Of a stretch of 64,000 bases of DNA, positions 34,500 to 46,639 are shown piece after piece (position 1 is the stretch's first letter; the number at the start of each line of letters is the position of its first letter). The position numbers and the translations under genes are program-made. Location of the stretch: the NCBI GenBank assembly GCA_032622095.1, contig CP136066.1:6471784-6535783 (forward strand). The letters run 5' to 3'. Below the pieces are notes generated by a model. That model did not search any database. It was not told the DNA's origin and saw only the letters and a program-made list of their open reading frames with translations. The DNA is from Siphonodentalium dalli. Its lineage: Eukaryota; Mollusca; Scaphopoda; Gadilida; Siphonodentaliidae.

Positions 34500-35580
34500 T
34501 CGCTGTCTGATGGCTCCATTTTCATATTTTAAAATCACCTCCATATCACTTTATTGTGAAGTGCATCATTGATCTACCATTTAGTAAAGGTATCCCACAA
34601 ATTTGTCATATATGTACTTCAAAGCTTCAAATATATTACTGTATGCAGACATCTATCCAATTATTGGAGATCCTAACACAGGCTTGTCTTTCAATACACA
34701 ATTGATACAAACGCTTGCCATTCAAGGCACATATCTAAATTATTGTTCCTTCAATACATTGAAACTCCACAAGTACTACAGGGCATTAGATGAATATTTA
34801 AACTAAACTGTTTAAAAAATGGAAAGATTCTTTGCAAACTTCAAGCTTCTGTTGGCCCATCAGAGGAGATACTGTAGGGAATCTTTTTGAACAAACCACT
34901 TTTATTTGAAATGGAAGTGCATGACTAAAATATTGTAATCTGTGGGTAACATCAGGCGTGGTTTCTTCACTGCTTCAAGATTGCTGACTAATATTGATTT
35001 GAATTTATAGATATTGGGATGAAATATCTCCAAATATTGACAGTAGAATTCTTGTCTATAGGCTCTATAAAAGCTGGTAATTTAGTGGCACAGCTGGGGG
35101 ATAATACAAATGGAAACACTTTAGAAATGACTTATTGAAAGATGAAATTGCCCACATGCCTGTAAATATATTCATTATTGACTGAATGTAATGCAGAACC
35201 ACATGCACTGTATCTGTAATTGATAAACATCTTGCAATGGTTATTTCATTTATAACACTGGTTATACATGTTGGTATATCTTAAAAAGGATAAGATATAA
35301 AAATGTTGTTTCATCTCATCGATAGAGGCAATATTATTTTCATCTCATGCATCCATGAAATGTTGGAAGGTCTTCTCCCCAACTTGTTTTCAGAGGCCAT
35401 ATATCCAGGACAATGGAGAGAGAGAGAGAAAAGAAATACTGTCAAACTATTTATTCAAGTTCGGGAAAAGTCCATAACAACAATATCTAATATGTGCTCT
35501 ATAGTAGTACATACATGTATATATTAAAGTATGGGGCTTCAAAGATAAAATGAGAGTTGCACAAAATATTGTATTTAAGA
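34500..35580. other. No gene seen
   Basis: AT-rich, apparently unique sequence. ORFs are short and unrecognised. A small (GA)n tract lies at 35417-35429. Confidence 0.4.
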
Positions 35581-35732
35581 AATGAATGTAGTGGGTGTGC
35601 GTGTGTTATTGAGGGACACAGCGCTGTGGTCGTTTGGGGACATTGTGTAAAGCGGTTGACACTAAATGTGCACCAACAACCTATGTGCAGTATCTCTCAA
35701 TAACACACACACATAAACCCACTGCATTCATT
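35581..35732. mobile_element. 152-bp foldback MITE
   Basis: The left arm (aatgaatgtagtgggtgtgc..., 35581-35618) is the near complement of the right arm ending 35732 (...cccactgcattcatt). The interior is unrelated. Confidence 0.8.
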
Positions 35733-36890
35733 AGTTTATTTATATAGCTTTTTTATTGTTTATTCCCATAAACAAGACAGTCAATGACTGTGGGTCGCTC
35801 ACCAGACTTTAAAGACTGAGACTCTGAAGACTACAAGGGTCAGCACGTGACAATATCGCTTGAGACAAGTAGTTCTAAACAGGAGGTTTAGGTTCTCAGA
35901 GCTGGAGGTTCTCAAATGAGCAAGGCTCGTCAAATGAAATTTCTAATTGCACACCAATCTCTTACCTTTTATAGAAAGCAACCATACCACAGTACTAAGT
36001 TCACAAAAATCCTTTTGCACATCCCTCTTAGATTGAATTTTACAACTGGTACCAGTACTTCAAGCTCTCAAACGTTTGAAAATTACCAACCCCATCAAGT
36101 TAAAATTTGTGGCCAATTTGGTCCAACAGTTCAACCTGAAGTAGGAACATATGGACTGTTGGTTTAAAACATACATGAGGGAAAAACAAACCAAACTATG
36201 AGAACAATTCTAACCTATTTTTGATGTGAACATCTAATCTACAACTAATGTTATACCAGGCATGAAATTTTCAACTGTTTAAATTTTGATCAAATAGGGG
36301 GTCAAAACTCCACCGCTCTACACTCCTTCCACATTGCCCCCACCCAGGCTTCCTAGAAATCAATATTATACCAGTACCAAACAGGATAGAGGAGAGTTAA
36401 ATCTCTTATCTCTGCCCATATTAGAACAAATGTGAATCCCCATCTATGAGATCCATTCATCTAGTAATATCAATATACCCCCACTATCCAATAGGGTATG
36501 ATTTCACCTGGATAAGTGGTGGTTAAGAAAATAATATTGGGACAGCCAAGTCTGTATTTATGGTGTCTGTCCCCTGCAGAATGAGGTCCACAGAAGGTGA
36601 ATTTAATGACACTATTCCCCAAGGTGGAATAGCACAACATATTCCAGTAAAATAAACTTTTATCTGAGTTTTTTCAGAACGATATCATTCATATCAATCT
36701 TATTCATCAGGTTAATTTTTACCTCAAGTCATCTTTTTATCCTATGAGAATTTTTAACTTGTCTGTTATCAGCTACACATTTTATCTTTGTTGCTCGTGT
36801 GTCTTTTAAATGATTAGATTTTTAACCACTCGATGTACACGCATTGAAACAAATTTATTGTGGAATGTGTTTTAAATGTATATATAATAA
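35733..36890. other. No gene seen; one isolated R5 motif
   Basis: Non-coding. A diverged copy of the 38-base R5 motif (cagaatgaggtccacagaag) lies at 36577-36612. The ORF at 35916-36167 is unrecognised. Confidence 0.4.
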
Positions 36891-36930
36891 TAATAATAAT
36901 AATATTCACCCTCTGGGGATCTCATTTCCT
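36884..36930. repeat. (AAT)n microsatellite joined to an R5 motif
   Basis: A run of taataataat is followed immediately by attcaccctctggggatctc, the R5 motif otherwise found in the 430-bp repeat. Confidence 0.85.
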
Positions 36931-37604
36931 AATGAGAGGCCAATCACGATCGACAGATGTTTAACCCATACCTTGGCGATAGCGATTAGCTATAACTGAT
37001 AATTGGTCTAAGATATGATCACAGTAATACATATATCAGTACTTAAACTTAAAATCAAAAGCTCAAATAATTTGTCTTAAGAAGGGGTTAAAGTATTTGG
37101 GGTGGAGGAGGAGTTGATTTAAATCTCATAACCCTGTCCCTATTCACACAATGACCTCTCACTGTGAGATCCAATGGTTTAGCCATTAATCAATTTGACA
37201 GAGGATAAACAATTATCCAGCCAGCAGGTTGTTTGTCTTTACCTTCATACAACCACCCCCTAGAGCTCAATAACATATGTCATCACTCAATTAATAACAG
37301 ATTTCACTTGGAATGACATCTATTAAAGGTACTCTCATATACTCTGGATATTGGATGTTCACATGGCAATTTATTTTGCTATCATTATATTACAAGCAAC
37401 TATTGCAATAAAATCTTCATATCTTCAAAAAAGGACATCACACCTAATTAATGGTATACAACTAAAACAAATTAGTGTCAATTAATTTTTTTTTGTAATT
37501 AAATAATTTTTTTATTATTTAATATAAAAGTTTTTAAATATTTTTTGCGTGTTAAATTGAGCAAGGAAATGCAATCTAAAAAAAAATTAAAATTAAAATT
37601 TTCA
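36931..37604. other. No gene seen
   Basis: Non-coding sequence ending in an A/T-only zone at about 37480-37600. Confidence 0.4.
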
Positions 37605-37935
37605 AATTTAAAAACAAAAGGGTCATAACTCATTTAAAATAAATCGGATCAAACCCAAATTTGAACTTGATCTGTATTTTGGGCTGATAATCTCACATCC
37701 CAAATTTGGTGTCAATCAGATGAATTTTGTTTTGAGTTATGGCAGCATGTGTAAATTCTAAGTAAAAAAGGGCCATAACTGTTAAAAAAAAAACTCGAAT
37801 CAAACCCATATTCGAACTCGAACTGTATTTTGGGCTGAGAAACCTATATACAAAATTTGGTTCCGATCAAATAGAAAATGTTAGAGTTATCGCATTATGC
37901 CTAAAGTGTCTACGGACGGACAGACAGACGGATGG
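37605..37935 (+). repeat. R6 monomers (two) ending in (GACG/GACA)n
   Basis: Two ~165-base units with the phrases gggccataact, ggatcaaacccatattcgaa, ctgtattttgggctgaga and caaaatttggt, closed by acggacggacagacagacgg (37915-37934). The same family is at 41275-41580 and 42005-42200. Confidence 0.85.
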
Positions 37936-38250
37936 ATGAACGACGAGTGGGGGGGCCGGAAAAAAACTGCAGACACAGGGTGGAAAAAACTGTTTTCTTC
38001 GGTTTGGGTACCCCCCCCCCCCCAAAACAGCAAAAATTGCAGAATTTTTCCACTGACCATTGAAAATTGAAGTTGTGAGTCTAAAAATACATATTTGGAA
38101 AAAAATTACATGCAAATTTTTTCCGACAACCCCCCCCTAAATGAATAAGGAAAACATTTACGTGTAAATTTTTGACGCCTAGGTACCCCCCCCGGTACGT
38201 TGTGTCCCGCAGTTTTTTTCCGCCCCCCCCCCCCCCTGATCTCACAAGCG
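37936..38250. other. Homopolymer-rich G/C/A tract
   Basis: Several C-runs of 8-14 bases and A/T-runs. Indel errors are likely here. No coding is accepted. Confidence 0.7.
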
Positions 38251-38459
38251 CCTTTTTCTAAAACCATTTAAACATGTTTGAAGCCCAATTATCCATGGAC
38301 CCAAAACACAATACATGTATGTCAGACCAATCAGTCAGGTGGTTCCAAGGTAGATGTTTTAATGAATTTGGTATTTCGATGATTTTATTGGACACAAAAG
38401 TGTTAACTCCCCATAGCCTGCCATTTCTTGACAGGTTGACCTCATTTTAACAAATCTGA

Positions 38460-38910
38460 ATCTCAGTCACTAAAGGATCCTCCTGATTCCTCCATACTAT
38501 ATGTAAGCTAAATAGTCCAAACTCTCTTGAGAAGACATTTTAAGAATTACTATAGAGACATATAGTTATGTCCCTGGTCCCACCCTATTTAACCTGGTGA
38601 CCCCATCTGAATAAATTTGAATCCCAGACACCAAAGAACCCTTCATACATATCATAAATATCAGTAAAATAGACCTGATGGTCCTTGTGAAGGAAGCATA
38701 TTAAGAGGGAAACTGTCCTTCGCTTGGCCCATATTTGACCAGGTGACCCCATTAAAAAAAATCTGAATTGCAGTCAAGGAAGAACATTCCATTCTATATA
38801 AGCCAACTAGTTCTTGCAAACATATTTAAAGAATTACTATGTAGTGAAATAGTTAAGTCTCTTGCTCTGCCCTTATTTGACTTTGTGATCCCATTGTCAC
38901 AAATCTGATA
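38460..38910 (+). repeat. R7 monomers, block 1
   Basis: Diverged ~150-base units with gacctcatttgaacaaatct-like and ttttaagaattactatgtg-like phrases. Three units are visible. Related blocks are at 40620-41010 and 42470-42770. Confidence 0.75.
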
Positions 38911-38924
38911 AGGATAAGAATTAA

Positions 38925-40095
38925 GTTCCCCAGTTGAAGTTGGTGATATTCACCCATTGGGCACCTCATTTATGAATTTTATCTTCTGCAAATTAGGATA
39001 TAGAAACTTCCTAAAAGGGAAATTTAACTAACAACAATGTAAATTTGATACTATAGATACTTCCCAGAAGATGAGGCCTAAGCAGAATGAGGTCTCCAGA
39101 GGGTGAATTTGGTGATGCTAGCCTGCTGTGCGGGATAGCATCACAAAAAACGTGTCTGTTTCTACATTGTGCATGCCTGGCCTCAAGCAACACAATGTAT
39201 TATACAATCAAGCCTTGAAATAGTGTGATAGTGTGTCTGTCATTTGCAGAATGAGGTCCCCAGAGGGTGAATTTAGTGACGCTAAATTCACCCTCTGGGG
39301 ACCTCATTCTGATAAGGCCCTCAACTGCTATGGAAGATCTAGAATAAAATTGAATTTCCCCAGTTGAAGTTGGTGATGTTCACCCATTGGGCCCCTCAAT
39401 TATGAATTTTATCTTCTGCAAATTAGGGGATATAGAAACTTCCTAGAAGGGAAATTTAACTAACAACAATGTAAATTTGATACTATAGATACTTCCCAGA
39501 AGATGAGGCCTAAGCAGAATGAGGTATCCAGATGGTGAATTTGGTGATGCTAGCCCGCTGTGTGGGATAGCACCACTAAAAGCATGTCTGTTCCTACATT
39601 GTGCATGTCTGGCCTCAAGCAACACAATGTATTATACAATCAAGCCTTGAAATAGTCTGTCTGTTATTTGCAGAATGAGGTCCCCAGAGGGTGAATTTAG
39701 TGACGCTATCCTGCACAGCGGGCTAGTATCACTAAATTCACCCTCTGGGGACCTCATTCTGATAAGGCCCTCAACTGCTATGGAAGACCTAGAATAAGAT
39801 TGAAGTTCCCCAGTTGAAGTTGGCGATGTTCACCCATTGGGCACCTCAATCATGAATTTTATCTTCAGCAAATAAGGGGATATATAAACTTCCTAGAAGG
39901 GAAATTTAACTAACAACAATGTATACTTCCCAGAAGATGAGGCCTAAGCAGAATGAGATCTTGAGACTCTAGATACTTCCCAGAAGATGAGGCCTAAGCA
40001 GAATAAGGTTCTCAGAGGGTGTATTTGGTTATGCTAGCCTGCTGTGTGGAGCAACATAAATTCACCCTCTGGGAACCTCATTCTACAAATGCCAG
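38925..40095 (+). repeat. ~432-bp tandem repeat with R5 palindromes
   Basis: Unit 1 at about 38925-39356 and unit 2 at about 39357-39788 are offset by 432 bases. A shortened third unit runs to about 40095. Each holds an inverted pair built from cagaatgaggtccccagagg + gtgaatttagtgacgcta and its complement (for example 39247-39310 and 39672-39760). Recurrent ORFs of 60 codons are by-products. Confidence 0.9.
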
Positions 40096-40619
40096 ACACT
40101 CTTAATTCAAACTTGGAGAAAATGAAATTAATCTGATTTTAATGACCACTGAGTGATAATGTAAACAACAAGGGTGCTTCATTGATAACACCATTAATCT
40201 CATTTAAATTACAAATGACATGAATTACACTCTCTGGGGATGGAGAGCACTATGGCATAGCATTTGTTATCTACCCATCTGCAGTTGTATAAACATGTGT
40301 CCATCAGAGCACATGGGTGGCTTGCTGTAGTAGAGAATACAAGGATTAAAGTAATTTACTGAACATTTCTGTACATCTGTCTGCTCCCAAACCCCTGATT
40401 TCAACCAAATATAGTGGAGTGACTAGAGGTACCTCCCCTCCCCTCCCAAAGATGTAATGTCATAGGTTCTTCAAAATTTTAATGAGTTTTTTATATTTTA
40501 TTTAAAAATAAAATATTTTATTTAATAATAAAAAATTATTTATTAAAAATAAAATATATATATATATATATATTTTGGTTAAATTGAGCAATAAGTTAAA
40601 TTGAATTTTTTTTTTTTAA
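40096..40619. other. No gene; A/T-rich tract at its end
   Basis: Non-coding. An A/T-only zone of about 90 bases with (AT)n lies at 40490-40575. Confidence 0.5.
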
Positions 40620-41012
40620 ATTCAGATTTATGTCCATAGCCCCACCCACATTTGACCCAGTGACCTCATTTGAACAAATCTGAACCACAGTCACCCAAGG
40701 TACCCTCATACAAAATATGAACACATTCGGCCCGACAACTTCAGAAAAGAAGTCGTTTTAAGAATTACTATGTGGAAAAATAGTTATGGTCCTGACATAA
40801 AAACTATTTGACTTGGTGACCTCATTTGAACAAATCTGAATGAGAGTCACCTAGGGAACATCCACACCAAATATGAACCAATTCGGTATGATGGTTTCAG
40901 AGGAGAAGATGTTTTAAATAAAGTTGACGGACGGACGGACAGACGAACGCACGGACGGACGAGGAGTGATGACTATAGCTCCACCGGAGACTTTGTCTCA
41001 GGTGAGCTAAAA
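40620..41012 (+). repeat. R7 monomers, block 2, with (GACG)n end
   Basis: Two units are followed by tgacggacggacggacagac (40924-40943). The closing segment gactatagctccaccggaga leads to an inverted agactttgtctcagg-type end. Confidence 0.85.
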
Positions 41013-41274
41013 ACCAGATTATGCCTTTAAGATGAAATTTAAATAACCATGCTTATAAAATATAAAAGCATAAACATGCCATCTATGATATCTCATCATA
41101 TGGCCAACACATCTGCTACCAGTTAATTAACTCAATGCAAGAGAGAGTCATTGTCACTTGATACTATATATGTTGCTCTATGTGAGAAGACAACTTCGTG
41201 GCATTGTAAACCTGATTTATTAGATTCTACCTGGACAGTGCAAACTGTATCTTTGATATATTTTAGAGATGAAT

Positions 41275-41580
41275 AAAATAATCAAAGGGTTATAACGCCA
41301 TTAAATAATATCGGATCAAACCCATATTCGAACTCGATCTGTATTTTGAGTTGAGAAACTCACATACAAAATTTGGTATCAGTTGAAAAATGGTTGATTT
41401 ATCGAAGCATGCATGAATTCTATGTCAAAGGGCCATAACTCCATTAATAAATATCGGATCAAACCCATATTCGAACTTGATATGTATTTTGGGCTAAGAA
41501 ACTCGCATACCAGATTTGGTGACAGTCAGATAATTTTTTTTTTAGTTATGGCAGCATGCATGAATTCTAAGTCATTTAGG
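41275..41580 (+). repeat. R6 monomers, block 2
   Basis: Two units as in 37605-37935, without a GACG tail. Confidence 0.85.
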
Positions 41581-42004
41581 GTTCATATGAAATTTGTCTT
41601 GTTTTTTAGTTTTTGTTTATTTCACAACCGTGTAGTGGCATTGAGAAGGACATTCATTTGTTATACTTACATCCCCATGTGTATATATTCCTTACAAATT
41701 AAAGGACTGATTGAAAGTTTATCTAATTAGATCCACATTGTGTACAATAAAATCAAGATTGTAAATTATGTTTTATATACCATATAGTGTCAAACAGGAG
41801 AGTTCACGACAGTTAAAACACAATAAAAAACAAACAAAGAGGTTTAAAAGGGAAAAACACCTCACTGAAAAACTTTTATTCACTACCAATTGCAATTTGT
41901 GACAACCCTTATAAATTATAATATGAATTGATATGTATGTTATATTTCCATGTTTATGACCAAATAAAAATTATTATAAAAAATAAAAAAAAAAAAAATA
42001 ATAA
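41581..42004. other. No gene seen
   Basis: AT-rich sequence ending in a 12-base A-run and (aat)n at about 41986-42008. It separates two R6 segments and may be an insertion with an A-rich tail. Confidence 0.4.
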
Positions 42005-42200
42005 TAATTCTAAGTCAAAAAAGGGCCATAACTCCGTAAAAATAATTGGATCAAACCCATATTCGAACTTGATCTGTATTTGGTGCTGAGAAATTCATAT
42101 ACAAAATTTGGTTCTGATCAGATAGAAAATAGTTCAGTTATCGCACCATGCGTAAAGTGTCTACAGACAGAGAGACGGACTAACAACGAGTGGTCAATCC
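42005..42200 (+). repeat. R6 monomer with GACAGA end, block 3
   Basis: One unit is followed by ctacagacagagagacggac (42161-42180). Confidence 0.8.
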
Positions 42201-42469
42201 GGACAACGACACTATGTTTACCATACTATGGTATGGGTAAACATAAAAATGACCCTATTTGAACAAATCTGAACCCGGTCACCCAAGGCCCATCCATACC
42301 GAATATAATTTAATTTCATTAAAGATTAAAGTTTCATAACTCTGCAGATGTTATAATGGTGTCACTATTTTCAAATTGTATAACATGTTTAAAAAAAAAA
42401 TTCTGTTTGTTAAATTGAGCAAGGTGAAAATTCCAAAAAAGTGATTTTTTTTTTTTTTTTTTAGTTATG

Positions 42470-42770
42470 TCACTGGCTCAGTCAACATTTGACCCAGCGA
42501 CCTCATTTGAACTAATCTGAATCACAGTCCTCCAAGGACCCTTTGTACCAAATATGAACCCATTCGCCCCAATGAAATTTGAGAAGTAGTCATTTTAAGA
42601 ATTACTATGGTGGAAAAGAGTTATGGTCCTAGCTTCGCGACTATTTGACCTCATTTAAACAAACCTGAACGTGATTCACATAGGGAACATCCACACCAAA
42701 TATGAACCCATTCCGTCTAATGGTTCTGGAGAAGATGATTCTTGACGGACAGACGGACAGCTAAAAAGCT
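42470..42770 (+). repeat. R7 monomers, block 3, with GACGGAC end
   Basis: Two units are followed by ttgacggacagacggacagc (42744-42763). Confidence 0.8.
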
Positions 42771-43550
42771 GAAAGTATTTATTTTCATAAAATCTGCCGA
42801 GTATTTTTAACCCACGCAGAACCAAGTCAGTCCAATAATAGCTTGAGTTTCACTAGACCAAGTATTCTCAGTCCACAACAGCTTGGGACATCTGTTGGGT
42901 TGATGCTGTTTTGGAAGAGTCCCCTCCCATTACTCTTCTATACCAAACTTTACATCCATAATTGTGTGTGGGAGTTATCTTGCTTATATGCCTTCAGATG
43001 AGGTCAAATGGATGCTTCCTGTATATGAACATAGATGGCAGCCTTTCCCAAGCATGGTGATACCAAAGTATCAAACATGCATAATTATATCAGAGGTCCA
43101 AATGTCAGAGCAACAAAATTGATAAGTAAACAAAGCTTTGTTTTCCAGAGAATTTTGATTTGTCTCGCTATCAGAAAATGTATTTAAACAATACATGAAA
43201 CGATCATATCATCACTTTACCTTTTCTATCAAGCTTATTCTGTCAGATTATTAATCACATTCAGGGGTTCATGTGAATGTCCGGGCTTCACATGTACATA
43301 TAGTACATATTTTGAATGAAAGTCCATTATAGAAGAGTAACGGGAGGGGACTTAATCCTAAAACGGCATCATCCCAACCGATATCCGATGTTGTGGACCG
43401 ACAAGACTTGGTCTAGAGTATCACCTGTGAATTATCAATCGATTTCCATGTTCTGGTCACGTGATGCCACAGGCAATGCATTTGAACTATGGGGGGAAAA
43501 ATGACATTGGAGATTTTGTTTTTGTGATGCGTACTATAAAAGACGAATGG
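42771..43550. other. No gene seen
   Basis: Non-coding sequence. ORFs at 43316-43504 and 43413-43601 are unrecognised. Confidence 0.4.
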
Positions 43551-43720
43551 AGCCCTCAATTTAATGTCCTCATAGTAGTGAACATCCCTACCAAATTTCA
43601 TTGAGATCCAAGCTACTGTTCAAGTTATGATATGAAAAGACATCAGACGTACGTACGCACATCTGACGGACGGACGGCTAGACAGGTGCAAAACAGTATA
43701 CCCCACTTTTTTTAAATAAA
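43551..43720 (+). repeat. Single R8 monomer with (GACG)n and TATACCCC end
   Basis: Phrases: taatgtcctcatagtagtga, caaatttcattgagatcc, tgacggacggacggctagac, gtgcaaaacagtatacccca. It is the same family as the array inside the hAT element at 52725-55110. Confidence 0.88.
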
Positions 43721-44129
43721 ATATGTGTACACATATGAAAATAATGCATGAACAGTATGTATCATGCAGCTTGAAATAATTATAGCTTCCACATCAGTAA
43801 TCAAATAATATAATATGTTCTTACTGCGAATTGCCCATTGTCAATGTTTGCAACATTTGACTTGCTTGTAAACAAAATATAAATTTTATTTTGAGAAGTT
43901 TGAATTGGTTTTAGGAAAACATCCGATATCCTAAAGTTCTTCATAGTTTCATAATTTTGGGAATCTGTGCCCCATTGCTTATATATTACAGCATCAAAGG
44001 GACGGAGTTTACAAAGATTGTGAAGTTACAAGTCGAGGCATGATAAACTTATATATACTATGGCAAGTGACAATATCATATCAATATTAACACCTAACAC
44101 TACCATACATTGTGACTATTTGCTATAGG
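43721..44129. other. No gene seen
   Basis: AT-rich non-coding sequence. Confidence 0.4.
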
Positions 44130-44724
44130 TCCCCATTTGCAGAGGTCCCCTAAAATGGCGAAAAAGAGAGATTTGAAGGGGAACAGTTGTGTATATGTCA
44201 ATTGAGACTGATTTTAAATGAATAACGACATGATAATAGTGGCTTGTTCTATCAGTAATATCCGCCGATGTCACTGGTGCAGACCAATATGATGATAAAC
44301 ATTCGCTATGGGCATACAGTGGCATATATGCCTACCTTACTCGTATTTAAATTTCGTGCAGTACTAATTTTTGCACACCCATCGATGTGCAAATTTAAAA
44401 CTGAGCAAAAATTAGAAGGAATCCTGAGTTTACATCAAACCACATGGCAGACAAAATGGCTATGTTAATGTATTACACACATTACTCAATGTTAGACTGA
44501 ATGGACAAATATAGGTCTGCATGTATGCCAATAGTTTCATACAAGCAACCAACATCAACACAATTACCCATATGTGAAGTGACAAAACATGGTAACATTG
44601 ATGATGTTGAAATACATGTGATTGTTAAGAAGTACACATGATCCAGACTGATGGTGCGCGAAAGCACGACCTACAACCATGGAGTGACACCTTCCCTGAC
44701 CAAATAGCCTGAATTAGTGGTGTC

Positions 44725-44972
44725 AGACCGATTCTCCGAAGACCTATTACTACGAAGGCCCACAACTCCGAAGACCCGATTCTCCGACGGCCCACAACTC
44801 CGAAGACCCGATTCTCCGACGGCCCATAAATCCGAAGATCCGAAAGCCCATAACTCCGAAGGGCCGATTCTCCGAAGACCTATAACTCCGAAGGGCCGAT
44901 TCTCCGAAGACCTATAGCTCCGAAGGCCCGATTCTCCGACGGCCCATAACTCCGAAGGTCCGATTCTCCGAA
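44725..44972 (+). repeat. Short tandem array, CCGATTCTCCGAAGA / ATAACTCCGAAGGCC
   Basis: Alternating 15-base half-units make a ~30-base repeat. The mirror array is at 45825-46000 on the other arm. ORFs in it give a Pro/Arg/Ser-rich periodic peptide without known function. Confidence 0.93.
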
Positions 44973-45549
44973 GATTTTGTTTTATCGGGGTATTATCGTT
45001 TACTAAATAGTGTACAGTCCAGTGGCGAAGCCAAGGGGTCCCAAAATTCCTACTGCCCCCATTAAACCTCTACTTGCTATTTCAGACAATATGGGCCCCT
45101 ACCAAAACATGTCCAATGTCATGTAAACGCCCGGAAATCGTTCATGGGGCATCAAAATATTCAAACTTTTCCTACTGCCCCCACCTATATATAAATGGGA
45201 ATCCTGGCCCGCCACTGACTATACACCAGATACTATAATAACGTTACATTGGCCCATGAGATGCCAGAGTAAAATGTACAGGGGTGAACGGGGAAGAACT
45301 TGTCCTTTTTCATATATAAAATGAACTTGATTGCATCAAATCACCCCAATGCAGTCGGATGTGCACAGTTTAATCATATTAATTGTATTAAGACGTACAT
45401 TGTGGCAAAATAATTGTATTTCTTACATAAATTTAAGCATTCTGTGGAAAATTATAAGACTTGTTGCACACTACTGATGGTGTAGATATCACCTTATTAT
45501 AATACATAGTTAACGTTTCCAATATATGAGGGCCCCTTCCCCCCTTTTC

Positions 45550-45690
45550 GTACGCCGGATTCCACCCATTTTGGACCCGTACGCCGGATTCCAGACGTCA
45601 ATTTGAAGCTGGACGCCGGATTCCAGGGTCAATTTGAAGCTGGACGCCGGATTCCATGGTAAATTTGAAGCTGGATTCCGGATTCCAGGG
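45550..45690 (+). repeat. ~31-bp tandem repeat, about four copies
   Basis: The unit contains gacgccggattccagggtca + atttgaagctg. The first copy is diverged. It lies in the centre of the giant inverted repeat and is followed by a G-run. Confidence 0.9.
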
Positions 45691-45824
45691 GGGGGGATAT
45701 ATTATCTACATGTACATGTTCCATACAAAATATATGATTTTATGGGGGGGGGGGGGCGGTCTTCCCTAGGGCCCCATTGACCCCGCCACTGGACTGTACA
45801 CTATTTAATAAGCGATAAAACATG

Positions 45825-46000
45825 ATCTTCGGAGAATCGGCCATTCGGAGTTATAGACCTTCGGAGTTATGGCCGTTCGGAGTTATAGGCCTTCGGAGTT
45901 ATGGGCTTTCGGAGTTATGGGTCTTCGGAGTTATGGGATTTCGGAGAATCGGGGCGTCGGAGAATCGGACCTTCGGAGAAATGGGTCTTCAGAGAATCGC
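45825..46000 (-). repeat. Mirror of the CTCCGAAG array
   Basis: Units cttcggagttatggc and cttcggagaatcggg are the inverted counterpart of 44725-44972. Confidence 0.92.
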
Positions 46001-46639
46001 TACGTAACCGAATTAGTTATGTCAACACAACCTGCAGACAAGTAGCATATACACGGTTGTGGTTTTACTTCTTTCTAGTTCATTTCAATGATGTCTATAA
46101 CTATTTCAGTGTCCGAATAATTATTTCGAGCATATAAACACACATCTTCACAACAAATTGATGACGCAATTATGTTTTACACTATGTAAATCTGTCTTGA
46201 TGGTGTTCAAGATTTAATATGTATCTTCGGGAATGATTAAGCACTTAAACTGTCATCAGATCCAAGATATTTACAAAAACATTTGTGTCCATTTTAAATT
46301 CGCCCATTTAAAACTGAGCAAAAAAATAATGCTGCACAAATTTAAATACAAGTAAGGTATACACAGCAAATGTTTATCAACCTCGGCACATATTTTTGAT
46401 AGAACAAGCCACTTTTATCGATTATTGTATAATTTTTCATTTAAAATATGTCTCAATTGAGATATACATACACCCATTCCTCCCTTCAAATCTTTTTTTT
46501 TCCGCCCATTTATGGGACCTACGCAAATGGGGATATACTAATTTGGATAACCAAATCAGCTTTTTGTGAAATTCCATTGTTGTTGTACTGGATGATATGG
46601 GGACCATTGAATCGTATTATGTATCTTTAATAATGAAAG

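Larger units (their letters stand above)
44130..46533. mobile_element. 2.4-kb giant inverted repeat (foldback element)
   Basis: The outer arms 44130-44415 and 46265-46533 are inverted copies at roughly 80% by eye (shared: ccccatttgc, tcaattgaga, agtggcttgttctatca, gatgataaacatt, gtatttaaatt). The inner arms 44720-45045 and 45775-46015 are also inverted copies. These contain arrays of cgaagacctataactccgaa-type units and the segment tttatcg...tttactaaatagtgtacagtccagtggcg. The centre (45046-45774) is single-copy plus a 31-bp array. There is no transposase. Confidence 0.85.

Noticed and set aside
39011-39625. Two similar 60-codon minus-strand ORFs suggesting a small gene family
   Set aside because: They recur because of the 432-bp tandem repeat and lie across palindromic modules.
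44717-44917. Pro/Arg/Ser-rich repetitive peptide
   Set aside because: A by-product of the CCGAAG short tandem array, with no initiation context or conservation beyond the DNA repeat.
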